Shown in pieces: positions 27,375 to 36,598 of a DNA stretch of 64,000 bases. Below the pieces are notes generated by a model. That model was not told where the DNA came from. It ran no database searches and was given only the letters and a program-made list of their open reading frames with translations. The position numbers were made by a program, and so were the translations under genes. Source of the stretch: Calditrichia bacterium (GTDB lineage: Bacteria; Calditrichota; Calditrichia; Calditrichales; J004); the NCBI GenBank assembly GCA_020635035.1, contig JACKAO010000007.1, positions 124,001 to 188,000 on the forward strand. The letters run 5' to 3'. Positions within the stretch are counted from its first letter, which is position 1. Every line of letters starts with the position of its first letter.

Positions 27375-29675
27375 ATGAGTATAAAAAAATCCTGGGAAGA
27401 ATTTCTTCTTTCCTTAGAAAAGTACACGGTTAGCGATAAACCTTTCAGGGAAATGGCTTTAAAAACATCGTATTTTATTGTCCTGATGATTGCCATTCCT
27501 TTGCTGTTTTCAACTGATAATACAATTCGCTATACTGACGTAAAAATTGGCAGTGTTGCCACCAAAAAGGTTGTTGCACCTTATAACTTTTTTATCCTTA
27601 AAACAGATGAAGAGTTACAAAAAGAACGCAATCAGGCGGTAAGCCGTGTTCCATACTATTTCAATTATGATGAGCAGGCAACTCTTGGTCAGCTTTCAAA
27701 TCTGAATGGAAGTCTCCAGTTTATAAAGGAAAAATTTCCATATATAATTTCCGACAGTTTAAATCAGGATATCCGGAACAGGGCTTTTCAGTCAAAAGCT
27801 GTTTTACTTGATTCGTTTGGTATAAACCTGGGGCTGGATGAAGTTATAACCCTGAATGGCATACTTCATAATAAGGATAAAAAAGCTGCTTTGAATTTGT
27901 TTTTATCAGATATCCGCAATCAGCTAAAAGATGGCATACTCGATGTTGATCCGCGGGGATTTAAAAGGGAACTGGTTGCCTTTATAAAAAATGATATCGA
28001 AGAAGTTGCACCAAAAAACAGGTACAGCAGTCTTGATGCTGTATATGAAAGCCTTTCGAAAAAAGCAGCTGAATTCCTTAATAAAGATCGTTCTTTTGTA
28101 TTAATGAAATTTGTAAAGCAGATATTAAAACCAAATCTTTTGTTAAACCAAACCCAAACAGATAAAGCAGTTACCGATGCTATAGGGAGTGTAAGCCTTA
28201 CAAAAGATATGGTCTATGAAAATGAACGCATTGTTGATGCAAACGAACGAATTGATGAAGAAATATACCAGAAATTGTATTCCCTGGAATCCGCACGTGT
28301 AGAACGCAGTAAACGGGAAGGTAACTGGCAGCCGATTTTTGCCCAGGCCGGCAAGGTTATGCTGCTTGGATCTATTCTTTTTATAGTCGGACTTTATTTG
28401 TTCTCATTCCGTAAAAAGATTTTTGCTGATAATAAAAAGCTGATGATGATCAGTGTAATTATTCTGCTGCAGGTTGTTCTGGCCTATATAATTGTCGGAA
28501 CCCTTAACTGGCCTGTTTATATGATCCCCACAACTATTGCCAGTATGTTGTTAGCGATTCTTATTGATTCTGGGATTGGGTTTGTTGTGACGGCGGCTAT
28601 CGGGCTTATCCTGGGTGGTATTCAGGGTGGTGGTTATGATATTACTTTGATGACGGTGGTTTCAGGAATGGTTGCTATCTACTCTGTGCATGAAATTAGG
28701 AACAGAAACCAGATTTTTAAAGCAATTTTATATATCACACTGGCTTACTTATGGATCATTGCTGCAATTACCTTCCTGCGTTTTGACTCATTAAATAATC
28801 TTATAAAAATATTTTCATACAATTTATTGCCAAACGCCATCTTTGCACCATTTATCACCTACATGCTTTTAGGATTGTTTGAAAAACTTTTTGATATCAC
28901 CACAGATGTCCGTCTCCTGGAACTTTCAGATCTTAATCATCCGTTACTGAAAGAGTTGTCACTCAAAGCACCAGGGACCTTTCATCATAGTATGGTTGTA
29001 GGAAACCTGGCAGAAGCAGCTGCTAAAGAAATAGGTGAAAACTCATTGTTAACGCGGGTTGGATCATATTATCATGATATTGGCAAGATGGAAAAGCCTG
29101 AGTACTTTATTGAAAACCAGATGGATGCAAATAACCGCCACAGTAAATTAAAACCCAATATGAGTGCACTAATATTGGCTTCTCATGTAAAAACGGGCAT
29201 GGAAATGGCGGAAGAACATAAATTACCAAGACGTATCTGCGATTTTATTGCTGAACATCATGGTACGAGTTTGATGTATTTCTTTTATAATAAAGCGCTC
29301 GCTCAGGCAGGTGATAAGGATAAATTAAATGAATCAGATTTTCGATATCCGGGCCCTAAACCACGCAGCAAAGCAACGGCTGTGGTTATGATAGCAGATA
29401 CAGTTGAAGCAGCATCCCGTACTCTTAAGAGTCCCAGCCCGTCAAAAATCCGTGCGTTTGTAGAAGGACTGGTTCATCAAAAATACAAAGACGGTGAACT
29501 GGATGAGTGTGATCTTACTTTCAAGGAGCTTAAACAAATTATTGATGCATTTATGCCGGTTCTTTACGGTGTGTTTCAACATCGGGTGGAATATCCGGAA
29601 AGTAAAGATATCGTAAAAAATAACAGCAAAGAAAAAAAACAGCGCCAGGAAAAGGTTACTGATAATGGACGTTGA
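27375..29675 (+). CDS. 7TM-HD family phosphohydrolase (PgpH-type, probable c-di-AMP phosphodiesterase)
   Basis: The 766-residue protein has an N-terminal membrane anchor (SYFIVLMIAIPLLF) and a large extracytoplasmic 7TMR-HDED domain, about residues 50-320. A cluster of seven membrane spans lies at about 320-510, and the HD domain is cytoplasmic. In it GTFHHSMVVGNLAE and YYHDIGK (His567-Asp568) carry metal ligands, and ILASHVKTG and AEHHGTSL supply further histidines. PgpH of this architecture hydrolyses cyclic di-AMP in Firmicutes; in this lineage the substrate is inferred. The stop overlaps the ybeY start by 11 bases, the same order (HD protein, ybeY, CNNM protein) seen in many bacteria. Confidence 0.93.
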   Translation: MSIKKSWEEFLLSLEKYTVSDKPFREMALKTSYFIVLMIAIPLLFSTDNTIRYTDVKIGSVATKKVVAPYNFFILKTDEELQKERNQAVSRVPYYFNYDEQATLGQLSNLNGSLQFIKEKFPYIISDSLNQDIRNRAFQSKAVLLDSFGINLGLDEVITLNGILHNKDKKAALNLFLSDIRNQLKDGILDVDPRGFKRELVAFIKNDIEEVAPKNRYSSLDAVYESLSKKAAEFLNKDRSFVLMKFVKQILKPNLLLNQTQTDKAVTDAIGSVSLTKDMVYENERIVDANERIDEEIYQKLYSLESARVERSKREGNWQPIFAQAGKVMLLGSILFIVGLYLFSFRKKIFADNKKLMMISVIILLQVVLAYIIVGTLNWPVYMIPTTIASMLLAILIDSGIGFVVTAAIGLILGGIQGGGYDITLMTVVSGMVAIYSVHEIRNRNQIFKAILYITLAYLWIIAAITFLRFDSLNNLIKIFSYNLLPNAIFAPFITYMLLGLFEKLFDITTDVRLLELSDLNHPLLKELSLKAPGTFHHSMVVGNLAEAAAKEIGENSLLTRVGSYYHDIGKMEKPEYFIENQMDANNRHSKLKPNMSALILASHVKTGMEMAEEHKLPRRICDFIAEHHGTSLMYFFYNKALAQAGDKDKLNESDFRYPGPKPRSKATAVVMIADTVEAASRTLKSPSPSKIRAFVEGLVHQKYKDGELDECDLTFKELKQIIDAFMPVLYGVFQHRVEYPESKDIVKNNSKEKKQRQEKVTDNGR

Positions 29676-30087
29676 CATCAACCTGCCTTTTAAAGGGCTA
29701 AAGTTAAATACTGTGGCGCTGGAAAAGCTGGTGGTTGATGTCTGTAAGGATATAAATTTAGCTGCACAGTCGATATCTGTTGTTTTTATAAATGATAATC
29801 AATTAGCGGAAATGCATGGAACTTATCTAAACGACCCGAGCCCGACAGATGTAATTACATTTGATCTCGGGGATGATGCAATAGAAGGGGAAATATACAT
29901 CAGTTTTGATATGGCCGGTAAGCAAGCCGTCGATTTTAAGGTGTCGTTAGAAGAAGAAGTTATTCGACTGATTATACACGGTTTACTGCATTTGGCAGGT
30001 TTTGATGACCTTGAAGAAGATGCAAAAGCCGAAATGAAAATGCATGAAAACAGACTAGTTGACTTCTATGCTTTGGAAATGCTTTAA
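29665..30087 (+). CDS. ybeY: Endoribonuclease YbeY (16S rRNA maturation)
   Basis: YbeY is a metal-dependent RNase needed for 16S rRNA 3' processing and ribosome quality control. The 140-residue protein carries NDPSPTDVITFDL and the metal-binding block HGLLHLAGFDD. The third ligand of the usual H-x3-H-x5-H motif is Asp here, a variant I associate with Bacteroidota-like proteins. The start lies inside the end of the 7TM-HD gene (11-base overlap). A small AATCT-TTT-AGATT hairpin lies in the gap after the stop. Confidence 0.95.
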   Translation: MDVDINLPFKGLKLNTVALEKLVVDVCKDINLAAQSISVVFINDNQLAEMHGTYLNDPSPTDVITFDLGDDAIEGEIYISFDMAGKQAVDFKVSLEEEVIRLIIHGLLHLAGFDDLEEDAKAEMKMHENRLVDFYALEML

Positions 30088-30194
30088 TTTGCCACGAAAA
30101 TGTAAACTTTTTTTGTAATTATTTTGTTAATCTTTTAGATTCCAAAACTAATTTTTTGTGTAAGTGCAACTAACCTCGGAGTGTAACACCAACT

Positions 30195-31487
30195 TTGGAC
30201 CCTTTGTCTTTTATTGATTTCTTCTCTTTTTTCTTTTTTATAATATTATCTGCAATTTTTATAACACTGAAAACATCATTTTTTTCATTAAATACATCTA
30301 CAATCCAATCATTTGCAACCAGTACAAAAAGTTCTGAAAAGCAGATTGCTCAATTACTCAAAGAGCAACGCAGGCTTTTGCTTACAGTCATTACCGGAAA
30401 CACAATCAGTATTGCATTTGCAGTGGTTTTTGCACTGGAAATAGGCATTTCCCTGATCGCATTGTGGGGAATTAACTTTACGTTTGCAGTTCTTCTTGCA
30501 GTTGCCTTGTTTTTTCTGTTTTACATTACAATAAGTGAATTCCTTGCAAAATTTGTTGGAGCGAAATACCCCAAAAAAACAGCACAATTTACAATCTACC
30601 CATTACTGGTATTTTACTATGTTTTGCTACCTGTAACGCTCTTACTCGATCGTGCCAGTCAAATTCTTAGTTCATCCATGGGATTAGATAAAGACAAACA
30701 TGATCTGTCGGAAGAAGAACTACGTCAGATTGTTGACTTTGCTGATGATGGGGCTGCTCTTAGAAAAGATGAAAAAGACATGATTCACAGTATTTTTGAA
30801 ATGAGTGAAACAGTAGCACGCGAAATAATGGTTCCGCGTACAGATATGATATGTGTGGATGGAAAAGTCAGCATTACGCATCTCTTAAAAATTAACAAAG
30901 AGAAAAATCATTCAAGAATTCCGGTATATAAAGATTCTATTGATAATATTACAGGAATATTGCATATCAAAGACCTGTTACCCTTGATAAAGCGTCGTAC
31001 TTTTTCAGATTTTGATATCACTAAAATTACAAACCCGCCATATTTTGTGCCTGAGCAGAAAAAGATTAACGAGCTGTTGCGTGAATTCAGAACAGAAAGG
31101 ATTCACATGGCAATTGTTGTTGATGAATATGGTGGTACGGCTGGTATTGTTACTCTTGAAGATGTGATTGAAGAAATTGTAGGTGAAATACAAGACGAAC
31201 ATGACCAGGAAACTCCGCAAATCAGCAAAATTGATGACAATACTTTTCTGGTTAGTGGAAGTATTCTTATAGATGATCTTAATGATATGCATGGTTTTAA
31301 GCTTCCTGAAGAGGAAGGGATTGATACACTGGCCGGATTTCTCTTAGGGCAATTTGGATCTGTTCCAAAAACAAAAAGCACGATTCGCTGGAATGATCTC
31401 GAATTTACTGTGGAACGTGTATATCGCCGAAGAATTGAACGTGTTAGAATTATTAAAGCTCAACGCAGCGAAAAAGTAGAAGAATAG
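30195..31487 (+). CDS. CNNM/CorC (hemolysin-family) membrane protein with CBS pair
   Basis: The 430-residue protein has an N-terminal DUF21/CNNM domain with four hydrophobic segments in residues 1-170. A CBS pair follows (VPRTDMICVDGKVSI, SRIPVYKDSIDNITGILHIKDLL, IHMAIVVDEYGGTAGIVTLEDVIEEIVG), then a C-terminal CorC_HlyC domain. Members take part in Mg2+/Co2+ export; GldE of gliding bacteria belongs to the same family. The chosen start is TTG at 30195, giving an N-terminus that leads straight into the first span; GGAG at 30178-30181 is rather far upstream. The order 7TM-HD, ybeY, CNNM is conserved in many genomes. Confidence 0.93.
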   Translation: MDPLSFIDFFSFFFFIILSAIFITLKTSFFSLNTSTIQSFATSTKSSEKQIAQLLKEQRRLLLTVITGNTISIAFAVVFALEIGISLIALWGINFTFAVLLAVALFFLFYITISEFLAKFVGAKYPKKTAQFTIYPLLVFYYVLLPVTLLLDRASQILSSSMGLDKDKHDLSEEELRQIVDFADDGAALRKDEKDMIHSIFEMSETVAREIMVPRTDMICVDGKVSITHLLKINKEKNHSRIPVYKDSIDNITGILHIKDLLPLIKRRTFSDFDITKITNPPYFVPEQKKINELLREFRTERIHMAIVVDEYGGTAGIVTLEDVIEEIVGEIQDEHDQETPQISKIDDNTFLVSGSILIDDLNDMHGFKLPEEEGIDTLAGFLLGQFGSVPKTKSTIRWNDLEFTVERVYRRRIERVRIIKAQRSEKVEE

Positions 31488-31494
31488 CTTGTAA

Positions 31495-33027
31495 ATGATA
31501 CAATCAACAACTCTTGAATCTTTCCACAGTCTATTAACAGAAAACCAGGATAAAATAAAAGAAAACGGGGCATTTGTTCCTGTTATTATTGAACATCTGG
31601 CAGATATGGAAACCCCGGTTTCAGTCTATAATGCAGTCTATTCAAATGAGAAAATATCAAATTCTTTTATTCTCGAGAGTGCCGAAGGAATTGGTCAAAA
31701 TGCACGCTACAGTTTTATTGGTTTTAATCCTTTCCTGTTATTTAAAATTGAAGATGATCAGTATCAGATAGAAATTAAATCTCCTGAATTTAAAGATCGG
31801 GTGAATAGCACTGCCGGCACCGAAAAGCCACTGGATGCCCTTAAAAACATTTTGGCATCATTCTCCGTTGTACATCCGGAAAATTTACCACGCCTGATTT
31901 CCGGTGCAGTCGGGTACCTGGGTTACGACACTATCCGTTTGCTGGAAGAAATTCCTTTTAAGGTTACACGTGATCAGCAGATTCCACAGGGTTTGTTGGG
32001 ATTTTTTAATTCATTTATCATTTTTGATAATATTCGTAAAACCATTATGTATGTTCATGCACCACTTATCGATTCAAAAAGTGATGCAGATGCGGTTTTT
32101 AAAAAAGCCGTTCAGTATCTGGAATCGGTTAAGGATCTGGTTGAACAAAATAAAGCCGCTTCATTTATACCGAACAAACAGTCTGTTGAGTGGAAGTCCA
32201 ATATGGAAAAAGGCGGGTACGAGAATATTGTCAACAAGGCAAAAGAGTATATTGCTGCAGGTGATATCTTCCAGGTAGTACTTTCCCAAAGATTTTCTAC
32301 AAAATATGAAGGTGACCCTTTCAATATATACAGGGTTTTACGTATCGTTAATCCATCTCCTTATTTGTATTTCATTAATTTAGATGAGCTGGATATAATT
32401 GGGTCATCTCCAGAACTTCTTGTGCGTATTGAAAATAATATTGTCTCTACCAGACCTATCGCAGGAACCAGGCCACGCGGGCATTCAAGTACAGAAGATA
32501 ATGAGCTTGAACAGGAATTATTACAGGACAAAAAAGAACTGGCTGAACATCTTATGCTTGTTGATCTGGGGCGAAATGATCTTGGCAAAGTGTGCTCGTT
32601 TGGCAGTGTGCATGTGAGCCGGATGATGAAAGTAGAAAAATATTCTCATGTGATGCATATTGTTTCGGACGTAACTGGTAACCTTAATAAGAGTTATAGC
32701 CCAGTCGATGCTTTATATGCGACATTCCCGGCCGGAACATTGTCGGGTGCACCAAAAATCAGGGCAATGGAAATTATTGACGAATTGGAGCCAACTGAGC
32801 GTGCAGTTTATGGCGGTGCTATAGGTTACTTCGATTTTAGTGGAAATATGGACTGGTGTATTGCCATCCGTACAGTTGTACTTAAAGACTCTGTTTTAAC
32901 TATTCAATCAGGCGCGGGAATTGTTGCCGATTCTGTTCCCGAAAATGAATTCCAGGAAACGATGAATAAAGCCCAGGCTCTTAAGACGGCTGTTGAGTGG
33001 GCCGGTGCAACAAATCAAACCAAATGA
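31495..33027 (+). CDS. trpE: Anthranilate synthase component I
   Basis: TrpE makes anthranilate from chorismate and ammonia, the first step of tryptophan synthesis. The 510 residues include the N-terminal feedback-site-like segment FILESAEG and the catalytic chorismate-binding domain: AGDIFQVVLSQRF, GSSPELLVR, STRPIAGTRPRG, LVDLGRNDLG, FPAGTLSGAPKIRAMEIID and QSGAGIVADS. The length and the LES-type motif favour TrpE over PabB. It is followed after 6 bases by trpG. No trpD, trpC, trpF, trpB or trpA follows. Instead an aminotransferase comes next, so the rest of the pathway must be elsewhere. Confidence 0.93.
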   Translation: MIQSTTLESFHSLLTENQDKIKENGAFVPVIIEHLADMETPVSVYNAVYSNEKISNSFILESAEGIGQNARYSFIGFNPFLLFKIEDDQYQIEIKSPEFKDRVNSTAGTEKPLDALKNILASFSVVHPENLPRLISGAVGYLGYDTIRLLEEIPFKVTRDQQIPQGLLGFFNSFIIFDNIRKTIMYVHAPLIDSKSDADAVFKKAVQYLESVKDLVEQNKAASFIPNKQSVEWKSNMEKGGYENIVNKAKEYIAAGDIFQVVLSQRFSTKYEGDPFNIYRVLRIVNPSPYLYFINLDELDIIGSSPELLVRIENNIVSTRPIAGTRPRGHSSTEDNELEQELLQDKKELAEHLMLVDLGRNDLGKVCSFGSVHVSRMMKVEKYSHVMHIVSDVTGNLNKSYSPVDALYATFPAGTLSGAPKIRAMEIIDELEPTERAVYGGAIGYFDFSGNMDWCIAIRTVVLKDSVLTIQSGAGIVADSVPENEFQETMNKAQALKTAVEWAGATNQTK

Positions 33028-33033
33028 AAATTT

Positions 33034-33606
33034 ATGATTCTGCTCTTAGATAACTATGATTCATTTACATACAATATTGCGCAAATTTTAGGTGTTTTAG
33101 AAAAAAAATTTGATGTAATACGAAATGATAAAATAACAGTGAATGAAATTGAGAATAGCGGTTATACAGGTCTCATAATTTCACCGGGCCCCGGAACACC
33201 AAAAACAGCCGGAATCACGATGGATTCTATTAAGTATTTTAAAGGTAAGATTCCGATCCTTGGTGTCTGTCTCGGGCATCAGGCTATTGGTGAAGTTTTT
33301 GGCGGAAATGTAGTAAGGGCGCCAGTCCTGATGCATGGAAAAACATCAGATATATTTCATGATAATAATACCATATTTAACGGTTTGTCTAATCCTTTCA
33401 CCGCTACAAGATACCATTCGCTGATAGTTCAGCGTAACTCAATGCCTGATTGTCTTGAAATATCTGCTGAAACCAAAGATGGTATAGTTATGGCACTCAG
33501 ACATAAAGAATATCCAATTGAAGGTGTTCAGTTTCATCCTGAATCAATTATGACATCTGCAGGGGTTCAGATGATTAAAAATTTCTTCTCTTTATATTCT
33601 TTATAG
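33034..33606 (+). CDS. trpG: Anthranilate synthase component II (glutamine amidotransferase)
   Basis: This class I glutamine amidotransferase supplies ammonia to TrpE. The 190 residues begin ILLLDNYDSFTYNIAQ and hold the oxyanion block ISPGPGTP, the nucleophile Cys in GVCLGHQAIGE, and the His-Glu pair in QFHPESIMT. Many bacteria use one subunit for both TrpE and PabB, so it may also serve folate synthesis. It is 6 bases downstream of trpE and certainly co-transcribed. Confidence 0.94.
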   Translation: MILLLDNYDSFTYNIAQILGVLEKKFDVIRNDKITVNEIENSGYTGLIISPGPGTPKTAGITMDSIKYFKGKIPILGVCLGHQAIGEVFGGNVVRAPVLMHGKTSDIFHDNNTIFNGLSNPFTATRYHSLIVQRNSMPDCLEISAETKDGIVMALRHKEYPIEGVQFHPESIMTSAGVQMIKNFFSLYSL

Positions 33607-33700
33607 TGATCCTCCGGAAATTATATTGGTCTCAAAAGAAGCAGCTGATTAAATTCCTTCTGTTCAAATATCTAAACCTACATTTATTCTGCGAGTGTTT

Positions 33701-34897
33701 ATGTTATCACAAATGATGAGTCGAATTTCGGAATCAGGCACTATGCGCATGGCTGCAGAAGCCATAAAACTTAGATCGCAGGGATATGAAATAATAAATC
33801 TTGGAGTTGGAGAACCAGATTTTAATACATCAGATTTTATTAAAAATGCTGCAAAAGATGCTTTGGATAAGAACTTAACGCATTATACCCTGAACAGGGG
33901 AATAAAAGAACTACGTGATGTTATCTGTAATTGGCTGCAGGCAGAGTTTAATGTTGAGTATTCTTCTGATGAAATTATAATAAGTAACGGTGCCAAACAG
34001 GCAATCTTTAATACGATTCTGGCACTGGTGAGCCCAGGAGATGAAGTGATTATCCCAACACCGTGCTGGCCAACATATATCGAACTGATTAAGGCTGTTG
34101 GAGCAATTCCGGTTCTTCTGAAAACAGGCTTGGAAAATAATTTCAAAATTTCACCGGAACAACTTAAGTCCGCACTATCAGAAAAAACAAAAGCGCTGGT
34201 GTTCAGCAATCCAAGCAATCCGACAGGAATGACCTACGATGGTGCGGAGTTGAAGGGGCTTGTAGATGTGCTAAAAGATACAAATGTTTTTATTCTTTCA
34301 GATGAGATTTATTCCAAACTGATTTATGATAATTGTCCTTTTGATAGCGTCGGAATTTACCGTGAAGTTTTAAAAGACAGGATCATTCTTTTCCAGGGCG
34401 TCTCAAAAGCATTTGCGATGACAGGTTGGCGGTTAGGATTTGCAGCCGGTCCACGGGAAGTGATAAAAGCCTGTGATATAATTCAGGGGCATGCCACATC
34501 TAGTGTTTCATCAATTTCACAATATGCAGCTGTTGCAGCATTCAGTGGTCCGCAAAATGATGTAATTAAAATGCGTACACAATTTGATGAACGCAGAAAA
34601 TTCGTAATGCAGTATTTAAAAAAAATACCTGGAATGAAATTTATTAAACCGGATGGGGCGTTTTACTTTTTTCCAAAAATTGATGCATTTTATGGTATCT
34701 CTCCTGACGGCACCGAAATAAAAAATTCTACAGATTTGGCATTATACATATTAAGAAATGCACAAGTTTCTGTTGTACCGGGCCAGGGATTTGCAGCTGA
34801 GCACTATTTAAGAATATCTTATGCAAACAGTTTGAGTCAGTTGGAAAAAGGACTTAAGGCAATAAAAAGAACTCTGGATCAAATTAAGAGGAAATAA
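33701..34897 (+). CDS. PLP-dependent class I/II aminotransferase (aspartate aminotransferase-like)
   Basis: A fold-type I aminotransferase of about 398 residues. Motifs are LGVGEPDFNTSDFI, TLNRGIKELRDVI, ISNGAKQAIFN, SNPSNPTG, SDEIYSKLIY, the PLP lysine in GVSKAFAMTGWRLGFAAGP, and LRISYANS near the end. This matches the AspC/aspartate-prephenate aminotransferase group; the preferred amino donor cannot be read. I favour ATG at 33701; a GTG two codons upstream at 33695 is possible. It lies 94 bases after trpG, and a link to aromatic amino acids is plausible. The rhodanese gene begins 1 base after the stop. Confidence 0.93.
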   Translation: MLSQMMSRISESGTMRMAAEAIKLRSQGYEIINLGVGEPDFNTSDFIKNAAKDALDKNLTHYTLNRGIKELRDVICNWLQAEFNVEYSSDEIIISNGAKQAIFNTILALVSPGDEVIIPTPCWPTYIELIKAVGAIPVLLKTGLENNFKISPEQLKSALSEKTKALVFSNPSNPTGMTYDGAELKGLVDVLKDTNVFILSDEIYSKLIYDNCPFDSVGIYREVLKDRIILFQGVSKAFAMTGWRLGFAAGPREVIKACDIIQGHATSSVSSISQYAAVAAFSGPQNDVIKMRTQFDERRKFVMQYLKKIPGMKFIKPDGAFYFFPKIDAFYGISPDGTEIKNSTDLALYILRNAQVSVVPGQGFAAEHYLRISYANSLSQLEKGLKAIKRTLDQIKRK

Positions 34898-34898
34898 T

Positions 34899-35360
34899 AT
34901 GAGAGCTTCCAAAATCAAAGAGTTTATACTTATTCTGTCAATAGCCATAATTACTGCATTTATATACAATAATTTATCGGCATCCGGGATAGATTATATT
35001 TACCAGTCGGAAAAATTTTCAGATGACGAAATTTTAACAGTTGAACAGACAAAAGAGATTTTTGATTCCAAAACGGCTGTATTTATTGATGCACGGCCCA
35101 TGTTTAGCTATAGCCGTGGTCATATTCCGGGAGCATTAAATGTACCATACAGCTCCAGGACAAAAGAACAATTGCTGAAAGATGTTGAAAAAGAAGAGAA
35201 TATCGTCGTCTATTGTTATAGTTCCCGGTGCAACCAGGCAAGAATATTAGCCACTGAATTAAAAAAGCTTGATTACAAACATGTTGCAGTATTTAATGGT
35301 GGTATTTCCGAGTGGCAAAAAGCCGGTCATCCGGTAGAAACAGCAAAATCTGAATCGTAA
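34899..35360 (+). CDS. Membrane-anchored rhodanese-like protein with CxxxxC active loop
   Basis: The 153-residue protein has an N-terminal hydrophobic anchor (FILILSIAIITAFIY) and one rhodanese domain facing the periplasm: VFIDARPMFSYSRGHIPGALNVPY, then the loop VVYCYSSRCNQA, and HVAVFNGGISEWQKAGHPVE. The catalytic Cys is in YCYSSRC, where a second Cys stands five residues on in place of the usual Arg. That pair could form a redox disulfide. The gene begins 1 base after the aminotransferase stop and is followed 16 bases later by a MauE/DoxX-like membrane protein, which suggests a joint role in sulfur or thiol chemistry. Confidence 0.88.
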   Translation: MRASKIKEFILILSIAIITAFIYNNLSASGIDYIYQSEKFSDDEILTVEQTKEIFDSKTAVFIDARPMFSYSRGHIPGALNVPYSSRTKEQLLKDVEKEENIVVYCYSSRCNQARILATELKKLDYKHVAVFNGGISEWQKAGHPVETAKSES

Positions 35361-35376
35361 AAATCCTGAAAATTGT

Positions 35377-35826
35377 ATGCTCAAAAAATACATTATTTTA
35401 ATCATCAGATGGGGCTTAGCGCTGTTTTTTATTTATGCTGCGCACTCAAAAATAATTAATGCTGCGCAGTTCTCAGCTGCAATCCGCGCCTATGATATTT
35501 TACCGCCATCATTAAGTGCATTACCTGCTATTTTTATGCCTTGGATTGAATTGTTTGCTGCAATTTTTCTAATGATTGGCCTTTATACAAGGAGTGCGGC
35601 CGGAATATTGTTTTCACTTATGCTGGTATTTACAATAATGGTGGCAGTTGCCTTATTTCGCGGGTTAGAAATTGATTGTGGTTGCGGGGCATCACTCGCA
35701 GGAATAGAGAAAGTAAGCTGGCTGAAGGTGTTTGAGAATTTATTTATTATTCTTTGTACCTATATATTGACGCAAACCAAAACATTTTTTTTGTCATTAG
35801 ATAATTTGCGCATCAGCAAAGATTGA
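35377..35826 (+). CDS. MauE/DoxX-family membrane protein
   Basis: A 149-residue protein with four hydrophobic segments: ILIIRWGLALFFIYAAHSKI, LPAIFMPWIELFAAIFLMIGL, AAGILFSLMLVFTIMVAVALF and a last span after the motif EIDCGCGASL. The pattern GLALFFIYAAHSKI plus the CGCG segment is typical of the MauE/DoxX-like group. MauE itself is needed for disulfide formation in methylamine dehydrogenase. Following a rhodanese with two active-loop cysteines, it may shuttle electrons to or from that protein. The exact role is unknown. Confidence 0.85.
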   Translation: MLKKYIILIIRWGLALFFIYAAHSKIINAAQFSAAIRAYDILPPSLSALPAIFMPWIELFAAIFLMIGLYTRSAAGILFSLMLVFTIMVAVALFRGLEIDCGCGASLAGIEKVSWLKVFENLFIILCTYILTQTKTFFLSLDNLRISKD

Positions 35827-35928
35827 TTTTTCTTCAGGATTGTATAATAAGTTTTCGTTACGTATATTATTAAATACTAACAACTTAAGTATATTAATTT
35901 TAGGAATTTTGCATCAGGGATTGATTTA

Positions 35929-36552
35929 ATGTCCAATTTACAGGCGCTTCACGATTTCTATCTGACAACCCGGCCTAACAGTGGTAAAGTGCAGTATGCA
36001 TCCAAATTCCTGATTCGTTTGTGTAAATATTTTAATCTCGATACACCGGAAGACATAACAATTCAGTATTTTGAAGAGTTGCCGGCAGCTATCGATTCTT
36101 ATTATCAAAACGATTTTCACAAAGCTATTCAGGATAAAAGTATTCTTGCTGAAATGATAGGTCGTCATGGCCCCACGGAAGGGTGGGAGAAAACACTTGA
36201 GAAGCTTTTAAATGATCCGGATGAAAATCTTAGACAGTTTTCTTTTCAGTCACTTGAATATGTAGCCCCAAACAATCCTGAACTTATCCTGGGTTATATT
36301 GCCAGATATAAAGATTCTGATGACATGATAATGACCGTGGTTGCAGCCAGAATTATGAGCAAAATGTATACACCGGAAAACAGGGAAATGCTCGAAGAAG
36401 TAATTCAAAAATGGGCTAAGGATGGGTCAGATGAATTTCTTAAAGAATTGAAAAAAAATATACAAAAATGTATCAGGCGCAACGAGCAGTTCACCAAAGA
36501 TCCCGGACATCAAAAATATTACGATAAACTTGCAGATCTTGTAGAACAATAA
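35929..36552 (+). CDS. Uncharacterised helical (HEAT-like) protein
   Basis: I do not recognise a named family for this 207-residue soluble protein. It has no signal peptide or membrane segment. The middle (GWEKTLEKLLNDPDENLRQFSFQSLEYVAPNNPEL, given here in outline) and the following helices resemble HEAT-repeat pairs. The C-terminus is charged and probably a coiled helix. It lies alone, 102 bases after the MauE-like gene and 46 bases before the TPR lipoprotein. A role as a protein-interaction scaffold is a guess from fold. Confidence 0.65.
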   Translation: MSNLQALHDFYLTTRPNSGKVQYASKFLIRLCKYFNLDTPEDITIQYFEELPAAIDSYYQNDFHKAIQDKSILAEMIGRHGPTEGWEKTLEKLLNDPDENLRQFSFQSLEYVAPNNPELILGYIARYKDSDDMIMTVVAARIMSKMYTPENREMLEEVIQKWAKDGSDEFLKELKKNIQKCIRRNEQFTKDPGHQKYYDKLADLVEQ

Positions 36553-36598
36553 AAAATCTAAATCGTAAACCAAAACAGATTTAAATACCGGTCTATTG

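Noticed and set aside
31904..32278. Open frame of 124 codons in another plus-strand frame
   Set aside because: It lies wholly inside trpE, whose conserved motifs fix the reading frame.
31495..33027. Reading the trpE product as PabB (aminodeoxychorismate synthase)
   Set aside because: The length of 510 residues and the N-terminal LES-type motif fit TrpE better; a dual role is still possible for the amidotransferase subunit.
36541..36598. TTG directly before the ATG of the TPR lipoprotein as the start
   Set aside because: The ATG at 36599 gives a normal lipoprotein signal, and a one-codon extension has no support.
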